DNA of 38,978 bases from Syntrophus aciditrophicus. GTDB lineage: Bacteria; Desulfobacterota; Syntrophia; Syntrophales; UBA5619. The notes under the pieces are model-generated. The model was not told the origin of the DNA, did no database searches, and saw only the letters and a program-made list of their open reading frames with translations. Each line of letters opens with the position of its first letter. The stretch's first letter is position 1. Made by a program: the position numbers and the translations under genes. Shown piece after piece: positions 1 to 8,909 of this stretch. Location: the NCBI GenBank assembly GCA_020722315.1, contig DYLD01000008.1:1-38978 (forward strand), in the 5' to 3' direction.

Positions 1-12
1 GATGGATAGTTC

Positions 13-42
13 TTGACATCCCCTTTTCCGGTAGCCTATAGA
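13..42 (+). promoter_or_regulatory. sigma70-like promoter upstream of the activase gene
   Basis: TTGACA (13-18), 18-bp spacer, TATAGA (37-42), about 50 bp upstream of the ATG at 91. Confidence 0.5.
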
Positions 43-90
43 ACCTAACAAACCAATCCCTGTCAGGATTGAAAAGAAGCAAATGGTGAT

Positions 91-3000
91 ATGACTATGA
101 ATTATTCTTTGGGTTTGGATATAGGTTCGGTTAACGCGAAGGCGGTTCTTGTAGATGAAAAAAAGGACGTCGTTTACCAGGAAAGAGAACGGATCGTAAC
201 AACTCCGAGGGCCGCAGTCATCTCGCTTTTGACCAGATTATCCGCACGGTTCGGCCTCGATGATATCTCTTCTGTCGGCGTGTCCGGCGCCGGAGCGGAT
301 GCGATCCCGAGGGAATTCAATTACAGCCGATACAGCAGCCCGCTTGCGATCATCTTCGGCCTTCTTCAATCGCATCCCGATGCAAAAACCATCATCCAGA
401 TCGGCGGCCAGAACTCTTTTGTTATTGAGCTCGAGGACGGGCTCCGGAAACCGTGGACGGTTCACACGAATTCACTCTGTGCCGCCGGAACCGGAAGATT
501 CATAGAGCAACAGGCATACCGTCTGGATATCACTCTTGAGGATTTCTCCCGCCTCGCTCTTCAGGCCGGCGGTAAACCGCCGCGGATTGCCGGAAGGTGC
601 AGCGTCTTTGCGAAAACGGACATGATTCACCTCCAGCAGAAGGGTCTTCCGAGCGAATCGATTCTGTATGCCCTATCGAACAGCGTCGCGCAGATGGTCT
701 GTTCGTTTAAAAAGGGAAAATTTATCGAACCGATATACTTCACCGGCGGCGTGGCTGCAGGTCCGATCGTTCTCAAGTCGCTGAAGGAGACGATTTCAGC
801 AAGAAATGGGGTTGAAACAACGGTGTTTGTTCCCGACCGGTGCGAGTATATCGAACCGATCGGGGCGGCGCTGCTGGCCAGGGAAGCAAAGAAACGGCCG
901 AAAATCTTTATACCCGAGCACGAGGATGCCGGAAAACAGTACCTGAGGATGCCCAAACTACAGCGGGTTTCTCAGGGAGACTACGCATGGCGCCCCCGAA
1001 AGATAGACCGTCCGATGAAAGGTTATCTCGGGATCGATGTCGGTTCAACAAGTACAAAGGCGGTAATCCTCGATGAATCAGGCGTTGAAATAGCGGCGAA
1101 ACATTACCTGATGACGGAGGGCAGGCCCCTTGAGGCGGTCAAAAAACTCTTTCCGTACCTTATCGACTGGGGCGCGGAGAATGTAGAGGTAGCAGGCGTT
1201 GGCGTGACCGGATCCGGCCGGTATTTGATCGGCAGCTTTGTAGGGGCCGATGTCGTCAGGAACGAGATCACCGCGCAGACAAGAGCTGCCGAGGAGCTGG
1301 ATAGGGAGGCCGACATCATCGAGATCGGCGGACAGGATTCCAAACTGGTCATCAAACGTAACGGGGTGGTTGTCGATTACCAGATGAACAAGGCCTGCGC
1401 GGCCGGCACCGGAAGTTTCATCGACGAGATGGCGGAGTTGCTCAACGTTTCGGTCAAGAACGGTCAATTCGCCGAGCTGGCCTTTCAGGCTCCGTATCTG
1501 GTTGATCTCGGCTCGCGGTGCGCCTCGTTTATGGGGCAGGCGGTAGCCTCCGCGCAGCAGCAGGGTATACCGATCGAAATTATCGCCGCAAGTCTCTGCA
1601 GTTCCATCGCACGAAACTATATTTCCCAGATCCTCGAAGGGAGGAAACTGGGCGATAAAGTCATTCTTACCGGCGCGCTGTTTTTTAATGAAGCGGTCAT
1701 ATCCGCATTTCAGCAGGAACTCGGGGATAGAAAGATCATTATTCCGGAGCACAGAGAGGTCAGCGGCGCGATCGGGGCGGCTCTCTTGGCCAGAGACAGG
1801 GTCTTTGGCAACAAATCCAGATTCAAGGGATTTCGCAGCGTCGTCGAGCAAAAATACAAGGTCAAGACGTTCACCTGCCACAGGTGCGAAAATTACTGCA
1901 CGATCAGCCGCCTGCAGCTTCCGGGGGAACCTGCTACGTTCTACGGGAGCCGCTGCGACCTGTTTGACAGCACAGCCGGCACCGAAAAAAAGGAAACGGC
2001 CTTCGATGAGCGCGAGAAGCTTCTTTTTGCTGGTTATTCCGAAAATTCGGGTTCGGGACTAACGGTCGGCATTCCGCGGTCGCTTCTGATCTACGATTAT
2101 GCACCCCTCGTCATAGGTTTTTTAAATGCGCTCGGCGTTAAAATCCTCATTTCCGACCGTACCAGCCCGCGGACCGTCGATCGGGCCGTGGAGTTGAGCT
2201 ACTCGGATCTCTGCTTTCCGATGAAGTTGATCTACGCGCATGCCGAAAGTCTTAAAGGCCGTGTTGACTACGTCCTCTTTCCTTCGTGTATCCGGCTAGG
2301 TCTGAAAGATGGAGAGGAGAATCAAAAATATTCCTGCCCGTTGAATCAGGCGGCCCCTTTCATTGTCCGTGAGAATCTGAACCTCGGAGAGAAGATGCTG
2401 ATCCCGTTTGTCGATTTCAGCAACGGGGACGAAGACGTCATTGAAAACCTCACCAGGGTCGCGGTTGAAATGGGTTTTCAAAAAAGACACGGAAGGGCCG
2501 CCGCGGTTGCCGGGGTCGAATCGCTGCGGGCTTTTGAAAAGGCGCTCCAGGATAAAGGCCGACAACTGCTGCAGCATATCCATCAAACAGGCCAGATAGG
2601 CGTCGTTGTCATATCCCGCTCGTATATGTTTCAGGATCCGGGTGCAAACCAGAACATCGCGAACGAACTGGCGAAACTCGGCGTCGTCCCGGTTCCTATA
2701 GATTATCTTCCCCTGTCCTCGGTAGATCCGAAGAAATACAGCGACAGGCCGTACTGGATGTACGAGAGCAAGTTCATACAGGCCGCGGATATCATTCACA
2801 CCGATCCCCAGCTCTACGGCCTCGTGCTGACCAATTTCGGCTGCGGTCCGAATTCATTCATATTGCCGGTTGTGCACGACATCATGGGCAGTAAACCCCT
2901 TACGGAGCTTGAGGTTGACGAGCATGCCGCCGAAGCGGGGATCATTACAAGGCTCGAGGCCTTTGTCGATACAATAAAGGGTTTCTACAACTCCAAAAAC

Positions 3001-4233
3001 ATGGTGCAAAGGCTCAAAAAGGATATCTATCGCGGGGCACCGTCGGTCACTCACTCAAAGGGAACGCTTCTGGTGCCCAGAATGGCGCCCCATGCCGAGA
3101 TTCTCAGCGCCGCGTTTCGGGCATTCGGGATCAACGCAATGACGCTGCCGCCGTCCGATGAGACAAGTCTGCTTTACAGCAACAAACTATCAACCGGAAA
3201 GGAATGTCTGCCTTTTCGGATCACGATTGGAGATTTTCTGAGGTTTTTCTACGAGGATGGAAGCCATGGAGTAGACCTCAGCGACGTGGAGGCATTTATG
3301 GCAGGCGCTTACGGTGCCTGCCGCTTCGGGAAGTATGCCCCGGAGCAGGCCCGTGTCCTCCGAGATGTCGGTTTTGATATCCCCGTGCTGACCAGTGTCG
3401 CCAACAACGGCTACCGGGACACCGGCCTCGGAGCGGAATTTGAACGGCTGGCCTGGAGAGGGATTGTAACGATGGATTATTTGCAGAAGATGCTGTGGCA
3501 GACGAGACCGTACGAAAAATCTCAGGGGAGTGCCGACCGGCTTTTTAGCGAACTCGGGGACAGGGTCGCCCGGCGCGTCGAGTCCAAACGGGATTCCAAT
3601 GATATCCTGAAAGAGGCGGGTCCGATGTTCAACGAGCTTGTGGATCCTTCCAAACCGAAAAGACCCCTGGTGGGAATTAATGGGGAGATCTTTCTCAGAT
3701 CCAATGAATTCAGCAACCAGAATTTGGTCCGGAACTGCGAGGCCGCCGGGCTGGAGGTGGTTGTTTCTCCAATCATAGAATGGTTCAATTACGTATCGCT
3801 CAGAGAGGTTGAAGACGGGATCCGGGATCGAAACGTCAGAAAGACAATCTACGCCTATATCAAAAAGATGATACAGAAGCTGGACGAAAGATCGGTTGCC
3901 CGAAACGGGAAATCCTTCATCCGTGTTCATGATACGACGATAGAGGAGCTCTACTCCTTTACCAAACCTTATCTCTCGCCAAAATGCGGCAGTGAGGCGA
4001 TTCTGACGATAGGCAGCGGTGTCGAATGGCTCAAAAATCCGGCCTTTGCGGGCGTTATCACGGTTATGCCTCATGGGTGCATGCCCGGGGGGATCGGAGC
4101 CGCACTCGCCGACAGCCTGAGTGCAAGATACGGCAAACCCTGGACAACCCTGACATATGACGGTACGCCTGAGAGTAATAATTTGACCCGCATCAACAAT
4201 TTTGCCGAGATGCTTAGGTTTTCAGAGAAGTAG
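91..4233 (+). CDS. acyl-CoA dehydratase activase-related protein (two BcrAD/BadFG-type ASKHA ATPase domains plus C-terminal DUF2229/HgdB-like region)
   Basis: 1380-aa ORF; repeated motifs LGLDIGSVNAKAVLVD and LGIDVGSTSTKAVILD, two 'CAAGTGRFI/CAAGTGSFID' motifs, 'VEIGGQDSK'-type motifs, C-terminal 'GIPRSLLIYDYAPLVIGFLNALG'. Confidence 0.92.
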   Translation: MTMNYSLGLDIGSVNAKAVLVDEKKDVVYQERERIVTTPRAAVISLLTRLSARFGLDDISSVGVSGAGADAIPREFNYSRYSSPLAIIFGLLQSHPDAKTIIQIGGQNSFVIELEDGLRKPWTVHTNSLCAAGTGRFIEQQAYRLDITLEDFSRLALQAGGKPPRIAGRCSVFAKTDMIHLQQKGLPSESILYALSNSVAQMVCSFKKGKFIEPIYFTGGVAAGPIVLKSLKETISARNGVETTVFVPDRCEYIEPIGAALLAREAKKRPKIFIPEHEDAGKQYLRMPKLQRVSQGDYAWRPRKIDRPMKGYLGIDVGSTSTKAVILDESGVEIAAKHYLMTEGRPLEAVKKLFPYLIDWGAENVEVAGVGVTGSGRYLIGSFVGADVVRNEITAQTRAAEELDREADIIEIGGQDSKLVIKRNGVVVDYQMNKACAAGTGSFIDEMAELLNVSVKNGQFAELAFQAPYLVDLGSRCASFMGQAVASAQQQGIPIEIIAASLCSSIARNYISQILEGRKLGDKVILTGALFFNEAVISAFQQELGDRKIIIPEHREVSGAIGAALLARDRVFGNKSRFKGFRSVVEQKYKVKTFTCHRCENYCTISRLQLPGEPATFYGSRCDLFDSTAGTEKKETAFDEREKLLFAGYSENSGSGLTVGIPRSLLIYDYAPLVIGFLNALGVKILISDRTSPRTVDRAVELSYSDLCFPMKLIYAHAESLKGRVDYVLFPSCIRLGLKDGEENQKYSCPLNQAAPFIVRENLNLGEKMLIPFVDFSNGDEDVIENLTRVAVEMGFQKRHGRAAAVAGVESLRAFEKALQDKGRQLLQHIHQTGQIGVVVISRSYMFQDPGANQNIANELAKLGVVPVPIDYLPLSSVDPKKYSDRPYWMYESKFIQAADIIHTDPQLYGLVLTNFGCGPNSFILPVVHDIMGSKPLTELEVDEHAAEAGIITRLEAFVDTIKGFYNSKNMVQRLKKDIYRGAPSVTHSKGTLLVPRMAPHAEILSAAFRAFGINAMTLPPSDETSLLYSNKLSTGKECLPFRITIGDFLRFFYEDGSHGVDLSDVEAFMAGAYGACRFGKYAPEQARVLRDVGFDIPVLTSVANNGYRDTGLGAEFERLAWRGIVTMDYLQKMLWQTRPYEKSQGSADRLFSELGDRVARRVESKRDSNDILKEAGPMFNELVDPSKPKRPLVGINGEIFLRSNEFSNQNLVRNCEAAGLEVVVSPIIEWFNYVSLREVEDGIRDRNVRKTIYAYIKKMIQKLDERSVARNGKSFIRVHDTTIEELYSFTKPYLSPKCGSEAILTIGSGVEWLKNPAFAGVITVMPHGCMPGGIGAALADSLSARYGKPWTTLTYDGTPESNNLTRINNFAEMLRFSEK

Positions 4234-4237
4234 AGAT

Positions 4238-4711
4238 CTATTCTTCATGGGGGGGTTGAATCGTCAGCACCGGACACGGGGAAAAGCGTACCACCTTTTC
4301 GGCAACCGAACCAAAGATAAACCGTCGCCAGCCTGTTCTTCCATTCGTGGCTATTACGATAAGATCGATCGTGTGTTTCTCTACGGCATCGATGATCTGA
4401 TCGGAAGCCTCCCCCTGGATGACAATCGGATGAACATTGAGACCCTTGGAAATCCTCTCCTCGACAACTTTTTCGAGGGATTTCCTGGAAAGATCTTCGA
4501 GTTCCTGGCGGTACAAAGAGATGTTGAATCCCTTGGATGAGGCTGATCCCGTAGGAGGTGGCGATACATTTGCCGTAGGGATAGGCGCAATCACGTGCAG
4601 AAGAAACAGCTCCGAGGAGAAGTGGAGCGCCAGTTCATTTGCGACGTTTAGCGCCTCGTAAGATGGTTCACTGAAATCCGTGGGACAGAGGATTTTTTTA
4701 AAGGGCAGCAT
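4238..4711 (-). CDS. universal stress protein (UspA family)
   Basis: MLPFKKILCPTDFSEPSYEAL...IVIATNGRTGWRRFIFGSVAEKVVRFSPCPVLTI; start at 4711 preceded by AGGAGA. Confidence 0.93.
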   Translation of the reverse strand: MLPFKKILCPTDFSEPSYEALNVANELALHFSSELFLLHVIAPIPTANVSPPPTGSASSKGFNISLYRQELEDLSRKSLEKVVEERISKGLNVHPIVIQGEASDQIIDAVEKHTIDLIVIATNGRTGWRRFIFGSVAEKVVRFSPCPVLTIQPPHEE

Positions 4712-5044
4712 TGCTACATCTCCTTGCGTTCTTTGGGGAAACTCCACATTCCTTTTGACCCTGTTTACAGCCTATTTATAAGCAACGCGGCAGATATATG
4801 TCAAGGAAATAGTAGCCATCCTGGGTATAATGCCCTGCCGGAAATAGTCTTGACATCCGGAGGGGCGAAGTTTATGGTTTTAGGCAACCGAGAGAATACA
4901 CTATGGTTGAAATCCGCATAGATGATCGTATATTCGTTGACTAGCCGTCTTTCCGCAGGGGATTGCCATCGCGCAAGAGATGGATAATCGGGGGCTCTCT
5001 ACAGAACTAGAAACGATGCTCCCGCAGGCTGTTGAGGAAGCGGC

Positions 5045-5342
5045 AGAAAATCCGATAGACCTGAAATCCGATCCGCATGCGGCGGTATGGAATGGAGCAT
5101 ACAGGAGATTTAGTTCCAACCCGAAGCCGTCCGAGACGACGATGCCCGATTTTATGCCTTTATCCCGCACTGCTCAAGAATGGTTGGAACATTCCGGTAC
5201 GATGTGATGATGATTGGCCGGCTCGGGAGTAATGTCTATGTCCTGTATTTGTCTGTAGACTTTGACACCGTGCACGGTATTTGCCGACGGATGAAAAGGG
5301 TAAATTTGCCCCTGATACCCCCCGTCGAGAAGATCCCTCTTT
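5045..5342 (-). pseudogene. decayed fragment of a CoA-binding domain protein (ADP-forming acyl-CoA synthetase/Pat family)
   Basis: Minus-strand fragments RDLLDGGYQGQIYPFHPSANTVHGVKVYRQIQDID, VPTILEQCG and RDKGIKSGIVVSDGFG occur in order but in different frames or separated by a TGA. Homology starts exactly at the edge of repeat copy A. Confidence 0.7.
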
Positions 5343-5540
5343 GAAACCTTTGAAAAATGCTGCCTGTAGCGCAAATTTATTGATTTTTCTTAGGTACCCC
5401 GCCGTCGTAGCCAAGGCTCTAAAAGGCGTGAAAAACGCGAACTATCCCAGAGCGTTTAGCCTTTAGAGCCGAGTCCCGAGACGCCACGGGGTCGAAAAAG
5501 ATCCGATCAGCGCGAAAGGCGGCGTTTTTTAAAAGGTCTC
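5343..5540 (+). repeat. MITE-like hairpin element, copy A (forward)
   Basis: GAAACCTTTGAAAAATGCTGCC...GGCGGCGTTTTTTAAAAGGTCTC; flanked by perfect 5-bp direct repeat TCTTT (5338-5342 / 5541-5545). Confidence 0.88.
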
Positions 5541-5588
5541 TCTTTTGACTGACCTCCTCTGTATTTTTCCCGTCCCGCCGGTTTGCCG

Positions 5589-6227
5589 TCAGATTTCGAT
5601 TATCTTCCCGGCGCCTCCTTCAATGTATTGTTGAGGATACAGTTTTTTAAGTTCCGCCTTGTGCTGGGTGCAATGGGTAGGGCAGATCAGTTTCAAGTCT
5701 TTAAATAACGCAAATTCCCTGAATCCATGCAATCCCCCGATGATCCCGTAAACTTCCCCGAACTGACGGACCGCATCAAGAATGTGGCCCATATAGGGAT
5801 GAGAGCAACCGTCGATCACGACGATCCCGTTGTCGGTTATCACGCCCATTGATTGTTCTATCCCGTCAAGTTCGCCCGTCGAAACCACGTTTTCATGGAT
5901 TCGGGTCGGTTCGGCTATCGGTGTGACCTCTCTGTCAGACGGCCCCGGAAAAGACGGCGGTACGTAAAATCTGGCCTTCTGATTGAATTTTAAAAACTCG
6001 GATATTCCCCCGGTATGGTCAAAATGGTAATGGGAAATAAACACCTCGTCGATTGTAGCCGGATTTATGTCCAGCCTTTTCATGTTGCTAATCAGTATCC
6101 GTCCGTCGGTGCCTGTGTCAAATAAGATTCTGGGGGTATTTTCCACCTCAACCAGTGCGGAAAACCCCCAATCGGACTGCAGGTCTTTCCTGAAAGAGGT
6201 ATTGTCGTAAATGATCGTAACCTTCAT
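5589..6227 (-). CDS. MBL-fold metallo-hydrolase
   Basis: MKVTIIYDNTSFRKDL...FISHYHFDHTGGI, 'VIDGCSHPYMGHI', 'IIGGLHGF'; strong RBS AAAGGAGGTG before the start at 6227. Confidence 0.9.
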   Translation of the reverse strand: MKVTIIYDNTSFRKDLQSDWGFSALVEVENTPRILFDTGTDGRILISNMKRLDINPATIDEVFISHYHFDHTGGISEFLKFNQKARFYVPPSFPGPSDREVTPIAEPTRIHENVVSTGELDGIEQSMGVITDNGIVVIDGCSHPYMGHILDAVRQFGEVYGIIGGLHGFREFALFKDLKLICPTHCTQHKAELKKLYPQQYIEGGAGKIIEI

Positions 6228-6328
6228 AAACACCTCCTTTATATCTTCGCGATGGTGGGAATTAGGTTGAAAATTCATCGCTTGGAGTCGGCTCTTTTCA
6301 ATAGAGGGAATGCAAAGCGCTATAGCTC

Positions 6329-6358
6329 ATTTAAAGTTAAAAGGTGCTTTGTTGTCAA
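6329..6358 (-). promoter_or_regulatory. sigma70-like promoter upstream of the MBL-fold gene
   Basis: Minus strand TTGACA (6353-6358), 18-bp spacer, TTAAAT. Confidence 0.45.
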
Positions 6359-6392
6359 GAAAAAAACCGGCCAAAGGAAATCTGAACGGAGT

Positions 6393-7550
6393 TTAGTACC
6401 GCAGATAACAGGTCAGGGGTTTGATCTTTCCCTTTTTGATCGTGTATATTTTTGCCGAAACGTTCGGCTTTCGCAGGTTGGGTTTATATTGCACGTCTGC
6501 GCTGAGACCCATCATGTTGAATTTGTTTGATTCGAAGACCTTCTTGATGTTCTGCCCCGTTAGATGATTGTCCGCTTTATGCAGCGCCTGAACAAGCAGA
6601 TAGGCGTTGATAAATCCCTGGGTGTATTGAACCGGCTGGGGATCGTTGTTGCCTGTTATCTTTTTGTGAACCTTGTGCATGAACTGGACGCCTTTGAGAT
6701 TTGTTTCGGTCCAGAACGCAACAGGCATCGTTGCCATGAAGCCTTCAGCGGCGTTACCGGCCAGCGGGATCAAATTTTCGGATAAGCTCCAGACCAGCCC
6801 GATGAACGTTGTTTTCAAACGAAGTTTCCTGGCGTCCTTGAGTATTGCCGCCGTTGCCGTCAGCGTGTGCTGGTTGATTGCGTAATCGGGCTTTTTCGTT
6901 TGCATCGCGAGAAGCTGTGATGTGGCATCGAGATCCTGCAGGCCGATAATTTCGTGGTCAACGATATCTACGCCAATTTTTTTTGCGAATACCTCCGCAT
7001 CGCGGATCGGCGAAAGTCCGAAACCGGTGTTACTGTACAGCAACGCGACTCTCGGCGGCCTGCCTTTCTCCCTCCAGTTGTCCTTGATCCATTGCAGCGC
7101 AAGTCTCGCCTGATCGGAATAGGTCGTCGCCCCGACAAAATTATACGGGGTTTTCTCGAAAACAAGCTGTTCCGCGTACGAGGCCGAGATATACGGTATT
7201 TTGTCTTTTGCGACCCTGGACGTCAGTGCCTCGGTGTCATCCGTCCCCCAGCCTATGATTGCGATGACTCCTTTTGCCGTCATTTCTTCGTAGGCAGATA
7301 TGGCTTTAGGGACTTTGTAGGCGTAATCAAAAGAGATTAATTCAATTTTTTTTCCGTGCACTCCGCCATGATTATTAACATACTGAATGTACTCTTTAAC
7401 TCCGTTCGCATAGGGCGTGCCGACGTCGCTCGTAATGCCCGTTATGTCAAAGATGCCCCCGATCTTTATAGACTCCTGTGCAAGTGCCGGGCCGCCGAAC
7501 GATAAAAGCAACAAAAAGACCGGGACCAACTTTTTTATTGCCGGTGTCGA
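6393..7550 (-). CDS. branched-chain amino acid-type ABC transporter substrate-binding protein, 5' end interrupted by repeat copy B
   Basis: Signal-peptide core KKLVPVFLLLLSFGGPALA-QESIKIGGIFDITGITSDVG...; periplasmic binding protein type 1. The ORF-track extension to 7826 reads through repeat B and is probably not native. Confidence 0.8.
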   Translation of the reverse strand, partial: STPAIKKLVPVFLLLLSFGGPALAQESIKIGGIFDITGITSDVGTPYANGVKEYIQYVNNHGGVHGKKIELISFDYAYKVPKAISAYEEMTAKGVIAIIGWGTDDTEALTSRVAKDKIPYISASYAEQLVFEKTPYNFVGATTYSDQARLALQWIKDNWREKGRPPRVALLYSNTGFGLSPIRDAEVFAKKIGVDIVDHEIIGLQDLDATSQLLAMQTKKPDYAINQHTLTATAAILKDARKLRLKTTFIGLVWSLSENLIPLAGNAAEGFMATMPVAFWTETNLKGVQFMHKVHKKITGNNDPQPVQYTQGFINAYLLVQALHKADNHLTGQNIKKVFESNKFNMMGLSADVQYKPNLRKPNVSAKIYTIKKGKIKPLTCYLRY

Positions 7551-7726
7551 GAGACCTTTGAAAAATGCTGCCTGAAGCGCGATTTTAAAGATTTTTCTTA
7601 GGTACACCCCGCCGTCGCAGAAAGGCTCTAAAGGCGTTAAGAACGCAAGCGTTACAGAGCGTTTAGGCTTTAGAGCCTTTTGCGAGACGTTGCGGGGTCG
7701 AAAAAGCGGCGTTTTGCAAAGGTCTC
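7551..7726 (+). repeat. MITE-like hairpin element, copy B (forward, ~20-bp internal deletion in right arm)
   Basis: GAGACCTTTGAAAAATGCTGCCTGAAGCGC...GGCGTTTTGCAAAGGTCTC; perfect 5-bp direct repeat GTCGA (7546-7550 / 7727-7731). Confidence 0.93.
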
Positions 7727-7843
7727 GTCGAAAGAGTCTGTTTTTGTAAGGAAAACATTCGGTTAGGCTTACGTAATCGGATATAACCTTACAGATTATT
7801 CGTTGTTTACGGTGATGTACTGACATGGTTGCGCATGCAGAGA

Positions 7844-8040
7844 GTGACCATTGAAAAATGGTGCCTTAAGCGCTATTGATTTTTCTTAGGTACCCCGCCG
7901 TCCTCAGAGCAAGGTTCTAAAGGCGTTAAGAGCGCAAACTTATAAGAGCGTTTAGCCCCCTAGAGCCTTTTAGCAGAGACGCCGCGGGGCCGAAAAAAGA
8001 TTTCATCAGCGCGAAATGCGGCGTTTTGCAAAGGTTTTTG
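7844..8040 (+). repeat. MITE-like hairpin element, copy C (forward)
   Basis: GTGACCATTGAAAAATGGTGCC...GCGTTTTGCAAAGGTTTTTG; possible TSD AGAGA (7839-7843 / 8041-8045) if the right end is at 8040. Confidence 0.85.
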
Positions 8041-8111
8041 AGAGAGTACATTCGGCAAATGCGATAGCAGGCGGATTACATTCCGAAAAGGATGCAAGTC
8101 CTGGACGGATA

Positions 8112-8909
8112 TTATCCAAGCCACCTTTTCCGGCGTTTGTAATGCTTAACATCCCGGTAGCTTCTCTTGCTTCCGGCTCCGGTAAAACCGAGATAAAATT
8201 CTTTAACGTCCTCGTTGTTCTTCAATTTGTCCGAAGGACCGTCCAGGACGATCCTGCCGTTTTCCATCACGTATCCATATTGTGATAGTTCCAGCGCGAT
8301 ATTCGCGTTTTGCTCAACCAAAAGGATTGAGACTTTTGTCTCAACGTTTATTTTCTTAATAATATCAGCTATTTCTCTAACGAGTAGAGGGGAAAGCCCC
8401 ATCGAGGGTTCATCGAGGAGCATAATCTTCGGATGGCCCATCAGGCAGCGGGCCATCGCGACCATCTGTTGCTCGCCTCCCGAAGTGTAACCTGCCGTGT
8501 TGTTCCGGATATCCTTGAGTCTCGGGAAATAGTGATAAACCATCTCCATGTCCCGCTTCGTCTGTGCGCTGCTCTGTTTTATGATCAGTCCGCCTGCCCG
8601 CACATTTTCTTCCACGGTGAGGTGTTCCGCCAAACGTCTTCCCTCGAGTACCTGGAGGATTCCCATCCGTGCGATATCCTCGGGGTAAAATTTGTGGATA
8701 GGCTTGCCATCGTAAAAGACGCCTCCATCCGTCACTGCTCCCTCCTCGGTCCGCAGCAGTCCGGAGATGGCCTTCAACGTCGTCGTTTTCCCGGCGCCAT
8801 TAGCCCCTAAAATGCAGGAAAATCCCCCCTCTTCGAGTTGGATATTGACCCCTTTCAAAACCAAAATCGTATTGAGGTATTTAACCTCAACGTTCTTCAA
8901 TTCCAACAT
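8112..8909 (-). CDS. livF: branched-chain amino acid-type ABC transporter ATP-binding protein LivF
   Basis: Walker A GANGAGKTT, signature SGGEQQMVAMARCL, Walker B IMLLDEPSMGLSPLL; basic tail SYRDVKHYKRRKRWLG. Confidence 0.93.
   Translation of the reverse strand: MLELKNVEVKYLNTILVLKGVNIQLEEGGFSCILGANGAGKTTTLKAISGLLRTEEGAVTDGGVFYDGKPIHKFYPEDIARMGILQVLEGRRLAEHLTVEENVRAGGLIIKQSSAQTKRDMEMVYHYFPRLKDIRNNTAGYTSGGEQQMVAMARCLMGHPKIMLLDEPSMGLSPLLVREIADIIKKINVETKVSILLVEQNANIALELSQYGYVMENGRIVLDGPSDKLKNNEDVKEFYLGFTGAGSKRSYRDVKHYKRRKRWLG

Noticed and set aside
1078-4074. Long minus-strand ORFs (e.g. 1078..1881, 2296..2799, 3190..4074) opposite the activase gene
   Set aside because: They are antisense shadows of a strongly supported CDS; translations lack recognisable motifs.
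4724-5207. Small plus-strand ORFs (4724..4921, 4980..5207)
   Set aside because: They overlap a decayed minus-strand CoA-binding domain fragment; no recognisable domain in the plus frames.
6393-7826. 477-aa ORF as a single native protein
   Set aside because: About 59 residues (34-92) are translated from repeat copy B and the upstream part is in a different frame from the reconstructed ATG; treated as an artefact of insertion.
5281-8041. Repeats A-C considered as a CRISPR array
   Set aside because: Units are ~175-200 bp, palindromic throughout, dispersed in both orientations over the window and have TSDs; not short repeats with regular spacers.
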